From: Leucaena leucocephala
Taxonomy: Eukaryota; Streptophyta; Magnoliopsida; Fabales; Fabaceae
NCBI GenBank assembly: GCA_037074615.1
Contig: CM073518.1
Coordinates: forward strand, 20,598,501 to 20,662,500
Direction: 5' to 3'
DNA length: 64,000 bases
Below the pieces are notes generated by a model. That model saw only the letters and a program-made list of their open reading frames with translations. It ran no database searches and was not told the origin of the DNA. The translations under genes and the position numbers were made by a program. Of the stretch, positions 47,201 through 57,955 are shown piece after piece (within the stretch, counting starts at the first letter, position 1; each line of letters begins with the position of its first letter).

Positions 47201-49772
47201 ATATAACCGGTTTAAAAAGTAATATAAAAATAAAAAAAATTAGAATCGAAAAACTTTAGGTTCATATCAGAGAAGCTTTTATACCAGTTTCCCCATTAAC
47301 GCACTAAATTTTTTTTCTTCTTCATCACAAATCTGAAAGAGGAGGAAAGTAATGAAGAAGAATAGGTATCTATAAAATGCAAGCAAAGAACAAAAAAGAG
47401 AAAAAAAGAAAAAGCCAGAGAACCCAAAAATAAAAGAAACAAAAACTCAGATATATACACAGAAACAAAAATCCATAAACACTATCATCTAATTGAAGAC
47501 ATCACAAAAATATCGTCACAATTTCTTCAGGTTACCTGCTCGAAAGTAAATAGAAATATATTTAAATAGAACCCAGAAATGAATAAAACGAAAACCTAAA
47601 TATATACACAAAAACAAAAACCCAAAAACGTCATCACCTAATTGAAGACATAACAAAATGCCGTCACAATTCCTTCGACTTATCTAATCAAAAGTGAACA
47701 GAAATATATCTAAATAAAACTCATAAACAAAGAAATAGACACCTACCATTGCAGATATGGGTCTTCTTCTTTGGCAAGTTTTAGAGACGAGAACGATAGA
47801 CTTTAACAATAGAGAATGACTAGCACATGTATGGGTTATCACATATGTAGGTCTTCTTCTTCGACGAGTTTTAGACGGTGTGTTACGAAGGTAGAGCTTC
47901 CTGTCACCATGTGTTCTCCCTTGTCTGGTTTTCTCCAAGGACGACGATATGATTTGTGAAGATAGGGAAGCACAAAAAATTAAGACTTTTTGTTAGATTT
48001 TTAATAACAAGGACATTTTACACCTAATGTCATTCCATCAGGTGTAAAATGTTGTACCTTTATTTACAAAAATGCCACCGTTCATTTCTTTTACACTGGT
48101 CATGTGTACATCAGGTGTAGAATATTTTACCCTTATTTACAAAAATATCACAGCTCATTTCTTTTACGCCGGTCATGTGTTACATCAGGTGTAGAATATT
48201 TTACCCTTATTTACAAAAATATCACCGCTCATTTCTTTTACACCGGTCATATGTACATCAGGTATAGAATGTTTTACCCTTATTTATAAAAATGTCACCG
48301 CTCATTTCTCTTACACCGATCATGTGTTACATCAGGTGTAGAATATTTTACCCTTATTTACAAAAATGCCACCGCTCATTTCTTTTACGCCGGTCATGTG
48401 TATATCAGGTGTATAATATTTTACCCTTATTTACAAAAATGTCACCGCTCATTTATTTTACACCAGTCATGTGTTACATCAGGTGTAGAATATTTTACCC
48501 TTATTTATAAAAATGACATCGCTCATTTTTTTTACACCGATCATGTGTACATCAGATGTAGAATGTTTTACCCTTATTTATAAAAATACCACCGGTCAAT
48601 TTTTTTAAATTGTTTCCTCTAGAACCAATTTAAAAATGGGATTTTAAAAAGTCTATTTTGTAATAGTTGGTTAATTTTTCTAGTGGAATTAATAAATCGG
48701 TTAATTATAACAAAGTGATATTAGCTCCCTATAGTATTCATGTATAACATTAGACTATGTATCAGTTTATAAGTTAGATAAATTAGTTTAGAAAAAATGA
48801 TAAGTATTATATATAAAATAGATTAAAGTATTATATTTAAAACTAAATTTAACTCTCTAACTAGTTCTTATATTAAGGACCAGATATATGTAGTATATTC
48901 ATTAATCACTTTGTATCTTATAACCACGTTGGATCTTGATTAATTCAAGTCTAGCTGATTGGGCCAAAAGAGAGAAAAACTCTCCCAAGGACTGTTTAAT
49001 GCAACTACATATATTATTAAGATTAAGATTACTGGTTAAGTTAGTACAACTTCTACCAATTGAGCTATGTACTCGTTGCATGATATTTCTTTTTTATATT
49101 TGATATAAAAATTCTTAGCAAATTAATTCTTTGCATTTGGTAATAGGGGCAATAATTACTATTAACTATGAATATAAATTATTGAAATGGTTATCATATA
49201 TTCCCTCTTGGTTGCAGCTTCCAAGCCCCTGGATGATTCCATTCTTATATGCATTTCTGGCGAACAACGCCTACAGCTTCTTGGAGGCTCTCAGCTGTGG
49301 CAGCACAGCCAAGGCATGGTGGAACACCCAACGAATGACGATGTTCCGAAGGACAACCTCGTATCTCTTCGGCTTCATCGACACCATCTCCATGAACCTC
49401 AATCTCTCCCAAACAAAGTTCGATGTCACAGACAAAGCTTCGTCCCAAGACACCATCGACTTCTACGAGCGAGAGGTTTTGTATTTTGGAAGAAGCTCCT
49501 CCGTCATGTTCACCATCATAGCCTCACTCGCATTGCTCAACCTCTTCGGAGCTGTTTGGGGTATCAAGAGGCTTCTTCTTGATGAGGGATCATATTGGAG
49601 ACATTTAGGGTTACAGATTGTGCTGTGCGTTTTGATTGTGCTTCTGAATAAACCTGTTTATGAGGCTCTCTTCATACGCACTGACAGTGGAAGCTTACCG
49701 TTGCAGGTGTTGTTCAAGTCTATTGCATTGGCTTCCTTGGTGGCATGCTTTCTAGCAGCTTTGATATGTTGA
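41234..49772 (+). CDS. CSLE: Cellulose synthase-like E protein, gene 1, lacking exon 1
   Basis: Exons: (41234)41290-41617, 41767-41907, 45325-45456, 45764-45976, 46103-46330, 46606-46953 and 49218-49772. All fit GT-AG and the gene 2 structure. Glycosyltransferase family 2 motifs are all present: SDDGG, DCD, AED and QHKRW. Exons 7 and 8 encode the C-terminal membrane helices. The acceptor at 41288-41289 matches the exon 2 acceptor of gene 2, yet no exon for the N-terminal roughly 100 aa and its two membrane helices is visible between here and the WEB gene. An in-frame ATG at 41234 lies in what should be intron and would give about 666 aa. CslE proteins are Golgi glycan synthases of uncertain product. 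Introns hold a LINE and a CACTA-like element. Probably a 5'-truncated, perhaps non-functional, copy; the coding frame is otherwise clean. Confidence 0.85.
41707..41735. repeat. (AT)n microsatellite in CslE gene 1 intron
   Basis: About fourteen AT units between the exons ending 41617 and starting 41767. Confidence 0.9.
41945..45105 (-). mobile_element. RTE-type non-LTR retrotransposon (LINE), near full length, decayed
   Basis: Minus-strand element in the intron between CslE gene 1 exons 41907 and 45325. The 3' end is a (GTT)n tail (ACAACAACAACAA at about 41946 on the plus strand), typical of plant RTE elements. In order, it codes for an AP-like endonuclease (NVISAYAPQVG, FIGGDLNGHIG), a linker, a reverse transcriptase (FIDLEKAYDRVPREVLW, MLFADDIV) and the RTE C-terminal region (RRPRDAPVRRVDQ). 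The frame is broken many times: for example a TAG after GGVHRS near 44206 and two TGA codons near 43850-43862. The 5' boundary near 45105 is approximate. No clear TSD was found. Confidence 0.88.
41970..44596 (-). pseudogene. Broken ORF2 (endonuclease/reverse transcriptase) of the LINE
   Basis: Six open fragments (44596-44207, 44152-43862, 43735-43355, 43028-42678, 42623-42327, 42302-41970) together cover most of an RTE ORF2. Several breaks look like C-to-T type changes on the coding or opposite strand (CAG to TAG, TGG to TGA). No function is expected. Confidence 0.87.
47047..48685. mobile_element. Candidate non-autonomous CACTA-like element in CslE gene 1 intron
   Basis: The left end reads CACTGCTAGAAAATAAG. 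The right end, reversed, reads CACTAGAAAAATTAACC. Both resemble the CACTA...AGAAAA ends of plant En/Spm elements, though the left has CACTG. The inner edge of each end carries similar AAGTTTTTTAAA/ACTTTTTAAAA words. Subterminal repeats of a GGTGTAGAA word occur on both sides and are massively expanded on the right. The 3-bp flanks (TCG and GAA) do not match, so a target duplication is not confirmed. No transposase is seen. It lies in the intron 46954-49217. Confidence 0.5.
48028..48610 (+). repeat. 73/74-bp tandem array, about eight units
   Basis: The word ATCAGGTGTAGAAT or close variants recurs at about 48038, 48110, 48184, 48257, 48331, 48405, 48478 and 48552. Each unit has the order CATTTCTTTTACACCGGTCA, then TGTGT(T)ACATCAGGTGTAG, then TTTTACCCTTATTTACAAAA. 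The one-base length change alternates between units. Short open frames here arise from the repeat and are not genes. Confidence 0.92.
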
Positions 49773-52512
49773 GATTATGTAAGGAAAGGGAATTACTATT
49801 ATGTTTCATAAAAAGAAACTTAATAATTAAAAAATCAATATAAACTTGTTATCAATTTATACACTAGATCTTGTCATTTTTAACTCATGAGTTATCATTA
49901 GAACTTTTGAATAATTGAGTCCCTTATTTATGATCTCATAGTAATTCTCCCTATCTTTTTTATTAAAGACGAAAACACTAGTAGCTTAAAATTGTAAGTA
50001 GGATTAAATTCGTAACCTCCTATTTATTTATAATAGAATTTACATGTCATTAAACTACGTATAATACATAAATACTATATTGAAATATTTTGGTTCATCT
50101 CTTGCTTGTTGAAATATATGCATTTTTTATTAGATGGCATGCTATGTGTGTTTGAATTCAAAATAATTCTGGATATGTTATACCTTAATTTGATTTGATA
50201 TTTTGATTTTATAACTCCATCTGGATAAAATTATATGAAAATTAGCTAATTGCTGGGTCAGGCCAGCCAATTGTCAATTGCTTATGTTTTCTCCCTTTTA
50301 TAGCCCAATAGTGTGGGCTTGCTTTACCTATTCACTTGGGCTTACCAGACCCACTTGTGACAAAGAAAGGCAATGGGTTATCAGGATAAAACATATCCCT
50401 AGTCTCAAAAAACACTCATATGTAAATCACTCGTTAACAAAATCCTTCATTGAATTATCTATTTATATATTTTTTATGCAAATTTAAAGCTTTCGTCTTC
50501 ATCATACTACAATGACACTAAATATCTCTCTCAAGTGTTTTTTAAGTGTGGGATTGTGGGTTTGACCTCTGAATATGAATATGTCTGTGCATGTGTTGTT
50601 TCGGCAGTATGAAGTATGAAAAAAGAAAAAAGAAACTAAAAGAGAAAGAAAAAAAAAAAGATAACAAAAAAGTTGTTAGAAACGGCAGGAGGAAATGGTC
50701 TCTCCATTATAGCTTTCTTTTATTATCGCCTCTCCATTTAGTCAATGTCACGATGTTTAGGTCATTGTTGACTTTTCAATATATAATATTAGACATATAT
50801 TTAATATATAAATAACATCGTTTTAATTAAATGGGGAGGAATAGAAAAAGGCTGCAATGGGGAGATTTCCCCCCCTCATAATGTCCTTTTTATTTGAAGC
50901 CCCTTCATTTAAAAAAAATAATTAAAATCTTAACTACCTATCCCTTTTTTTAATTTGTTAATATGATTTAATTAAAAATGTGTAATATATTTGAAATTTA
51001 CTAAGAGACAAAACCGAAAGAAAGAACAAAAATTTAAGATAAGGCACCATGGAAAATCAACGTAAGGTTTATCCGATCGTCATTGTTGACCAACTTTGAA
51101 GAGATTTTTAAAATAAATCAAAGCTATATATAGTTGACCACTAAAAGGGCTAAATTATACTTTATTTATTATCCATCCTAGCCTATCCGCTGCCTCCATG
51201 TAGTCTCAAAATATATGACATTAATTAATACCCCCACCATCACATGCAAGGAGGAGTATTGGTTAATCTAATCAAATTTGTAACAAAACATTTTAAAATA
51301 ATTTCTCTCATTAGTCATTACCACTTTAGTCTTTCTTATATATTTTAATTAGCTCTCATATACGAATGAATGATAATTATGTCAGTAAATATATCTTAAA
51401 TTGATATAAATATTTAATTTTAATTTTATTCTCTCTATAATTATAAATTATTCTCATTTCTCTCACTCACTGTTTTCTCTTTACAAAGAGAATTAAATAA
51501 ATTAAAAAAAAATTATTAATAACTTTTAAATAGAATTATATTTAGAATAAGTGTCTTTATAACAATAAAGAGTGGTGATATTTTTTGCTATGATCCAAAA
51601 TTTTTCCCTGGTTCTTGATTTGATAAGCGGCGTTTGAAGAAAAGAAAAACATTAAAAAGTAAAATAAATATAAATTATATAGTATTTAATATTTTAATAT
51701 TATTTTTTATATACGTAAAATAATATTACGTATAAAATTATATTAATTAAAAAAATTATATTATAAATAATATTAAATATAAAAAAAAATCATAATATTA
51801 TATGTTATGTAACTCCAACAATATTTTATAATAAGCTTGTCATATTTTGACAAGAGAATATGTTGCTGACGTAATGATGATGAGCATTGAGCAACAATTA
51901 AGGGTGGTTTGAATTAACTCTTGACAATAGATGATAAGAAAAATAGATTATAAAAAAAAATTTGGGGAGAATATATTTTAAAAAAATAAGTATTTAGATA
52001 GTTATTTTTAAAATGATTTTTAAAAAAAATAAATTATTAAAAAAGGTATAATTTTATTAAAAAGAGGAGAGAGGAGATTGGAGAGTAGGTGGAGAAGAGA
52101 GAAGAAAAAAAATAGAGAGGAGAGAGGTAAAAAAAAATAAAAGATAATAAAAAAAATAGAAAAGAGATGAAAAATAATATAAAAAAATAAAAATAAAATA
52201 ATAATTAAATAATTTATAAATTATTTTATTATTCTAAAAATTATTTTAATTAATTTTTTTAAAATCATAATTTAGCCTAAACTAAAATTTTTAAACAAAA
52301 ATAATCGTAAAATTTTGCTAAACCGATATTTTGTCTAAAATTATTTGTGAAACACTAAGCCGCCTTGAGAAATACTAAGAACGCGGGCAAGGAAGTGGAT
52401 GGGATCGATGTGACAGAACCATAAATGGTGTCGGCCAAAGGCCAGGCTGGTGACCGTGGCCACGATTTATAAAATCAGGGAAGTTAACGAGGAAAAGAAC
52501 AAGGGAATCAAG
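49773..52512. other. Intergenic DNA between CslE gene 1 and gene 2
   Basis: AT-rich. A stretch at about 51039-51250 (words GGAAAATCAACGTAAGGTTT, ATCCGATCGTCATTGTTGAC, GACCAACTTTGA) resembles 60875-61430 downstream of gene 2, suggesting that flanks were duplicated together with the genes. A MITE-like copy lies at about 51905-52330. The last 150 bp are more GC-rich and should hold the gene 2 promoter and leader. No other gene seen. Confidence 0.55.
51905..52330 (+). mobile_element. MITE-like family B, copy upstream of CslE gene 2
   Basis: Starts near GGGTGGTTTGAA, then AATTATTAAAAAAGGTATAA and a GAGGAGAGAGGAGA core, in the same order as the copies at 53.0 and 54.3 kb. Ends near 52330. Diverged, no TSD seen. 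Confidence 0.5.
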
Positions 52513-55500
52513 ATGGATAGGGATGAGAGTCATGTTCCATTGTTTGAGACGCAGACACCTAAAGGAAGGGTCATCGTCTACAGGCTCTTCTCCGTCTCAT
52601 TATTCGCCGGGATATTCTCCATCTGGGCTTACAGATTCTCTCACTTGTTCATCCATGGCGGCGGTGATGATGAGATCAACAAGTCTTCTTGGTGGGTCGT
52701 GGGGATTGGTTTGTTTGCTGCAGAGCTATGGTTTGGCTTCTACTGGATCCTCACTCAAGCCCTCCGATGGAACCTTGTCTTCCGACGTCCCTTCAACCAC
52801 CGTCTCTCTCAGAGGTTCATCTTCATCCTCTTTCCCTCCCTAGGAATTGTTTTCATCCTTTTCTGTCATTTTTCAAAACTAATTAAATTAATTATTTATA
52901 AAATATTATAAATTAGTATTTATATAGATTTAAAAAATAAAATAGATTAACATTTTTCATTCACGTTATAACTCTTATTTTTAGTGTGTGATTAGATAAT
53001 ATTTTAAAAAATAGCTTAAGAAAAAAAAGATTTTTGGGCAGTTTATAGAAAAGGGTTTTAGAGAAGAGTTTATAGAAAAAAAATAGTTTTGGATAAATGA
53101 TCGTTTTGATAGTTGTTATAAAAAGGAGTTTTGTAATTAAAAAATTATTAAAAAAAGTATGTATGAGATATAAGAGAGGAGATATGATAAAAAAAATAGA
53201 GGAGGGAGGAGAGAAGGAAGAGAATATAGAGAAGAGATAAGAGATAGTAGAAAAGATAGAGAGAAGAGAGATGGTGGAAAAGATAGAGAAAAAATGAGAG
53301 ATGGTAGAAAAGATAGAGGATAAATGAGAGAGAGTGTAAAAAAAAGTAAGGGTAAAATAGTAATTGAGTAGTTGAAAAGGGTTTTACTGTTTTAAAAGTT
53401 ACTCTGACCAGCTTATCTGAAACTATAATTTTAAATCATGGTCAAAAATTTGATAGAATAAATATAACTATTTATTTTAAAAAAATTTTAAATTAAAATT
53501 TAAGTCAAATTTGTTTTTAAAACTACACTTTTAACACGCCCCTTGACACTTACCAAGGCCCTTAGTAGGGTTAATTTTAAGTTTTCACAGGACATTCATT
53601 ATTTTCACTGTTTTTTCCACTCTTTATTAACATGAAGGAGAATACATCGTTCCTCATTTTCTTTTAGCATAACGTTTTTTCTAAAAGTTTATTTAGTCTA
53701 AAATATGACATTTATATAAAAGTACATAATGGTTTATATTTTTTTGGGTAAAGGTGCATCCAGCACCCCAAACTAATTTTAAAGGAGCAATTAATACCCT
53801 AAAGTATTTAAAGGTGCAATTAGCACCCTGAACTAATTTTGGAGGTGCAACCAGCACCCTAAAATATTTAAAGGTGCAATTAACACCCTAAACTAATTTT
53901 GGAGGTGCAATCAGCACCCTAAAAAAATTTAGTGTAATTTATTAAAATAATATTATACATATGGCTTTTAAATAATAATGTATAAAAAAAAATTTATGTG
54001 ATATGTATCAAATAAAAGTAAGTATTTTTGTTAGTGAAGGGGTAAAATTGTACCAATTTAAATATTTGAGGGTGCTGGTTGCACCTCCAAAATTAGTTCA
54101 GGGTGCTAATTGCACCTTTAAATACTTTAGGGTGTTAATTGTTCCTCCAAAATTAGTTTGGGGTGCTGGATGTACCTTTACCCTATTTTTTTCCCTTAAG
54201 ATTTTAAAATTAATGATCGTATAAATTGTAAGTGGATGTTTTATATTCATTTCCTTTATAAAGATACAATTAATTTTTAAGATTTTTTAACAAATGAATA
54301 GGTATGTTTATATAAGAGTTTAAAAAATAGCTTTTAAAAAAAATAATGTTTAGACAACTTTTAGAAAATAGTTTTTAGAGAAGAGTTTATAGAAAAAGTA
54401 GTTCTGAGTAAATGAATATTTAGATAGTATTATAAGAAGAATTTTTGTAATTAAAAAATTATTAAAAAAGGTATGATTTTATTAAAAATATGAGAGAATG
54501 GGGAAGAGAGGAGAGATGATGGAGAAAAAAGATAATAGATGAGAGAGGAGAGAGTGTGTAAAAAAATAGAAGTAAAATAATAATTAGATAGTCTATAAAT
54601 TTTTTTACTATAAATTAGTACCAGTAACTTATCTAAAATTTTAATTTTAAACTATAATTTAATATAATTTTTTTAAAATAAATATGACTATTTATTTTAA
54701 AAAAATTTAAAATAAAATTTAATCTATTTTTTTTAATTTTAATTTAAAAAATTTTTAAACACACCATATACCAACTTTTCCTCAAGTTGGAGGAGTATTT
54801 GAATCAAATATATAACAAGCGTAGTGACCTAGTGGAGGCCAGGTCGCGTTTTAATTTGTTTTCCTTATTTTATTCCTCGAGTTGGATGGGTTTCTTAATT
54901 TGTCTGCCTGGTTGAATCCCAAAAAAAAAAAAAAAAAAAAGAAAGCAGTATTGAATTTTACTATAGTTTAAGATATTTAACGATTATTTTAATAAAAAAT
55001 TATAGGCTAATTCTGCAAAACTATTGCACGAGTTTTGACTTCTTCTTTTTTCATTACATTTTGTCTCTTCTATATAACCACTCAGTATTGAATTTTTTTA
55101 GGCTAAATTTTATATTAGCCGCCTTGAACTTTAGGTTTCTCCCTGAAATTTTAAACATTTACAATAAACATTCTTAAAACCTTTATATTATTGTAAAGAA
55201 TTAATTCTCTTACATATATTGATATGTTCCTCATATTGTCTAAGAGAATATGTTATGATAGAGGGCTTTATTAGCATATGATTTGAAGTTTATGATGGTT
55301 ATTTACGAGTAACTCAAAAGTTCAATAGATTATTATCTAAAAAAGGATTTATGTTGAATAACATATTAAGTTTCATTCGTGAAATAATAGAATAATTGAT
55401 GGTATGGGGGTTGTTTTAGTATATCTTTGAAAGTTATAGAGTTTATTGTTAAATTAAAGGGGTTTTATTTTTTAAAATGAATTTTTAAGTTTGGTTTCTA

Positions 55501-57923
55501 TATTTATATGCTGATATAAAAATTTGAAAATTTTTAAACAATTAAGATTAAAAACAATATTATGGGTTGGGCTCACTTTTAGGTTGGGCTCACTTTTAGT
55601 ATAAGTAAGGCCCATGTCTTTAGTAAGGGCGGCCCACCAACCAACACGTAATTTATACTATGTCATGTATGTATTCTTATCATCCAGATGATAGCTATAG
55701 ATTAATCTTTTCAAGGCGTAGAGATTACTGAAATGAATTTTGCCTCTCCTAATAAGGTTTTTCTATGCACACAGTCTAGTTCAAATCTAAGACATTATAT
55801 TTAAGAGACTCAACCAACTACAACATAAATTCTACTAAAAAATATGTATTTATATTAGTCTATACCTTTACTTATATTTGTAAGTAAATTATAACATGTT
55901 TTACTGAAACTAAGAAAGACTTTAAACCTCTACTTTAAAATTTAACATCTTTCCATTTTTGCCTTATTTCTATAAGAATGAGAATTAAATCAATATAATA
56001 ATAAATAAAAGATAAAATTGTATATTTATGTGAAAAAATTAATGATATGACTTATAAAAAATATTATATTAATCAACAACAACAACAACAAAGCATTTTC
56101 CCATTAAATGGGGTCGGCTACATGGATCATACGACGCTATTGTGCTCTGTCAAAAACTAAATCCTTGGATAGGTTATTGACCAGGAGATCCCGCTCAATG
56201 ACCTCGTTGAGCGTTTTCTTTGGCCTTCCTCTACTCCTTTTAACCGGACTCCAAACCGTTTGATCCACCCTCCTCACCGGCGCATCCCTTGGCCTTCTTT
56301 GTACGTGTCCAAACCACCTAAGACGGTTCTCCACTATTTTCTCCTCAATAGGTGCCACTCCAACTCTTCCCCGTATTTGTTCATTGCGAATCTTATCTTT
56401 TCTTGTATGCCCACACATCCATCTCAACATCCTCATTTCGGCTACCCCAATTTTATGCTCTTGTTGTCCTTTTAAAGCCCAACATTCACTTCCATAAAGC
56501 ATTGCTGGTCTTATAGCAGTACGATACAACTTTCCTTTTACTTTATCTGGCACTTTCCGATCACATATAACCCCAGTAGCCTTTCTCCATTTAAACCACC
56601 CAGCCTGGATTCTATGATTAACATCCTCCAAAATTTCACCATCTTTCTGTATAATTGATCCCAAATATTTGAACTTATCTATTTGTGGAATAACTTGATC
56701 TCCTAATCTGACCTCCAAGTTACTTCTAACTTGCCTCTTAGAAAAATTACAATGCATGTATTCAGTCTTACTTCTACTCAGACGAAAACCCTTCGACTCT
56801 AAAGTACTTCTCCATAACTCAAGTTTAAAATTAATTTCTTCTCTTGACTCCGCCATAAGAACTATATCGTCCGCAAAAAGCATGCACTTAGGGATTTCAT
56901 CTTGAATAGGTTTAGTTAGAACATCCACTACCAGATTAAATAAATAAGGACTCAATGATGATCCCTGATGTAGGCCAATCTTTATGGGAAAATCTTTTAT
57001 TTCGCCCCCAGACGTTCTTACAGTAGTAGTTATCCCTTCATACATATCTTTTAAAACGATGAGTTAAATGGATTTAGACAGGAGAGAGAAGTAGAAAAGT
57101 ATATACCTACAAGCACATGTACTCTTATTAACATGGGACGTTTTGAAATAGATACGAACAAAGCTTGCCAAGGGTGGACGTGTTTGTGTGTACGGCGGAC
57201 CCAGAGATAGAGCCACCGATGATGGTGATGAACACTGTGTTATCAGTTATGGCCTATGACTATCCCTCCGACAAGCTCAGTGTTTATCTCTCGGACGACG
57301 CTGCCTCAGAGATCACCTTCTACGCTTTACTTGAAGCTTCTTCTTTCGCTAAGCACTGGCTTCCATTCTGCAAGAGATTCCACGTCCAACCCACTTCTCC
57401 TTCTGCTTATTTCAACACTTCTTCACATGACTCGGTTCCCGCCAAAAGCTTGGCAGATATTAAGGTAATTTACATAACTAAGATCTTTATGTGTTTGTGT
57501 TTTCTGAGGTTTCTCTGATTTCTTCTTCTACAACTAGAAACTATATCAAGATATGGAAAGACGAATCGAGGATGCGACCAAGTCGGGACAAGTACCTAGA
57601 GATGTACGTTCAAAGCACAAGGGATTCTCTCAGTGGGATTCTTATTCTTCTCGACGTGACCATGATACAATTATTCAAGTATATATCTATTACTGTCTAC
57701 TTAATTGCACAAACATAATTTTAATCTGCTATATCATACGCATGAAACTTTTTTACTGCAGATATTACTTCACAGAAAAGATGCGAATTCGAAAGATGTG
57801 GATGGATGTGTTATGCCAACTCTAGTCTACTTGGCTCGCGAGAAAAGGCCCCAACATCCCCATCATTTTAAAGCTGGAGCCATGAATTCATTGGTACTGT
57901 ATAGATAATTATCATTTCAGATA

Positions 57924-57955
<32 letters not shown>

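Noticed and set aside
48028..48610. Regular repeat-spacer look resembling a CRISPR array, and overlapping short open frames with repeated peptides
   Set aside because: Units are contiguous 73/74-bp tandem copies with no unique spacers, in a plant intron. The open frames arise only because the repeat period is near a multiple of three and lacks stops.
52450..52512. Upstream extension of CslE gene 2 with 21 extra residues
   Set aside because: It would begin at GTG, which is not a usual plant start. The ATG at 52513 gives the family N-terminus.
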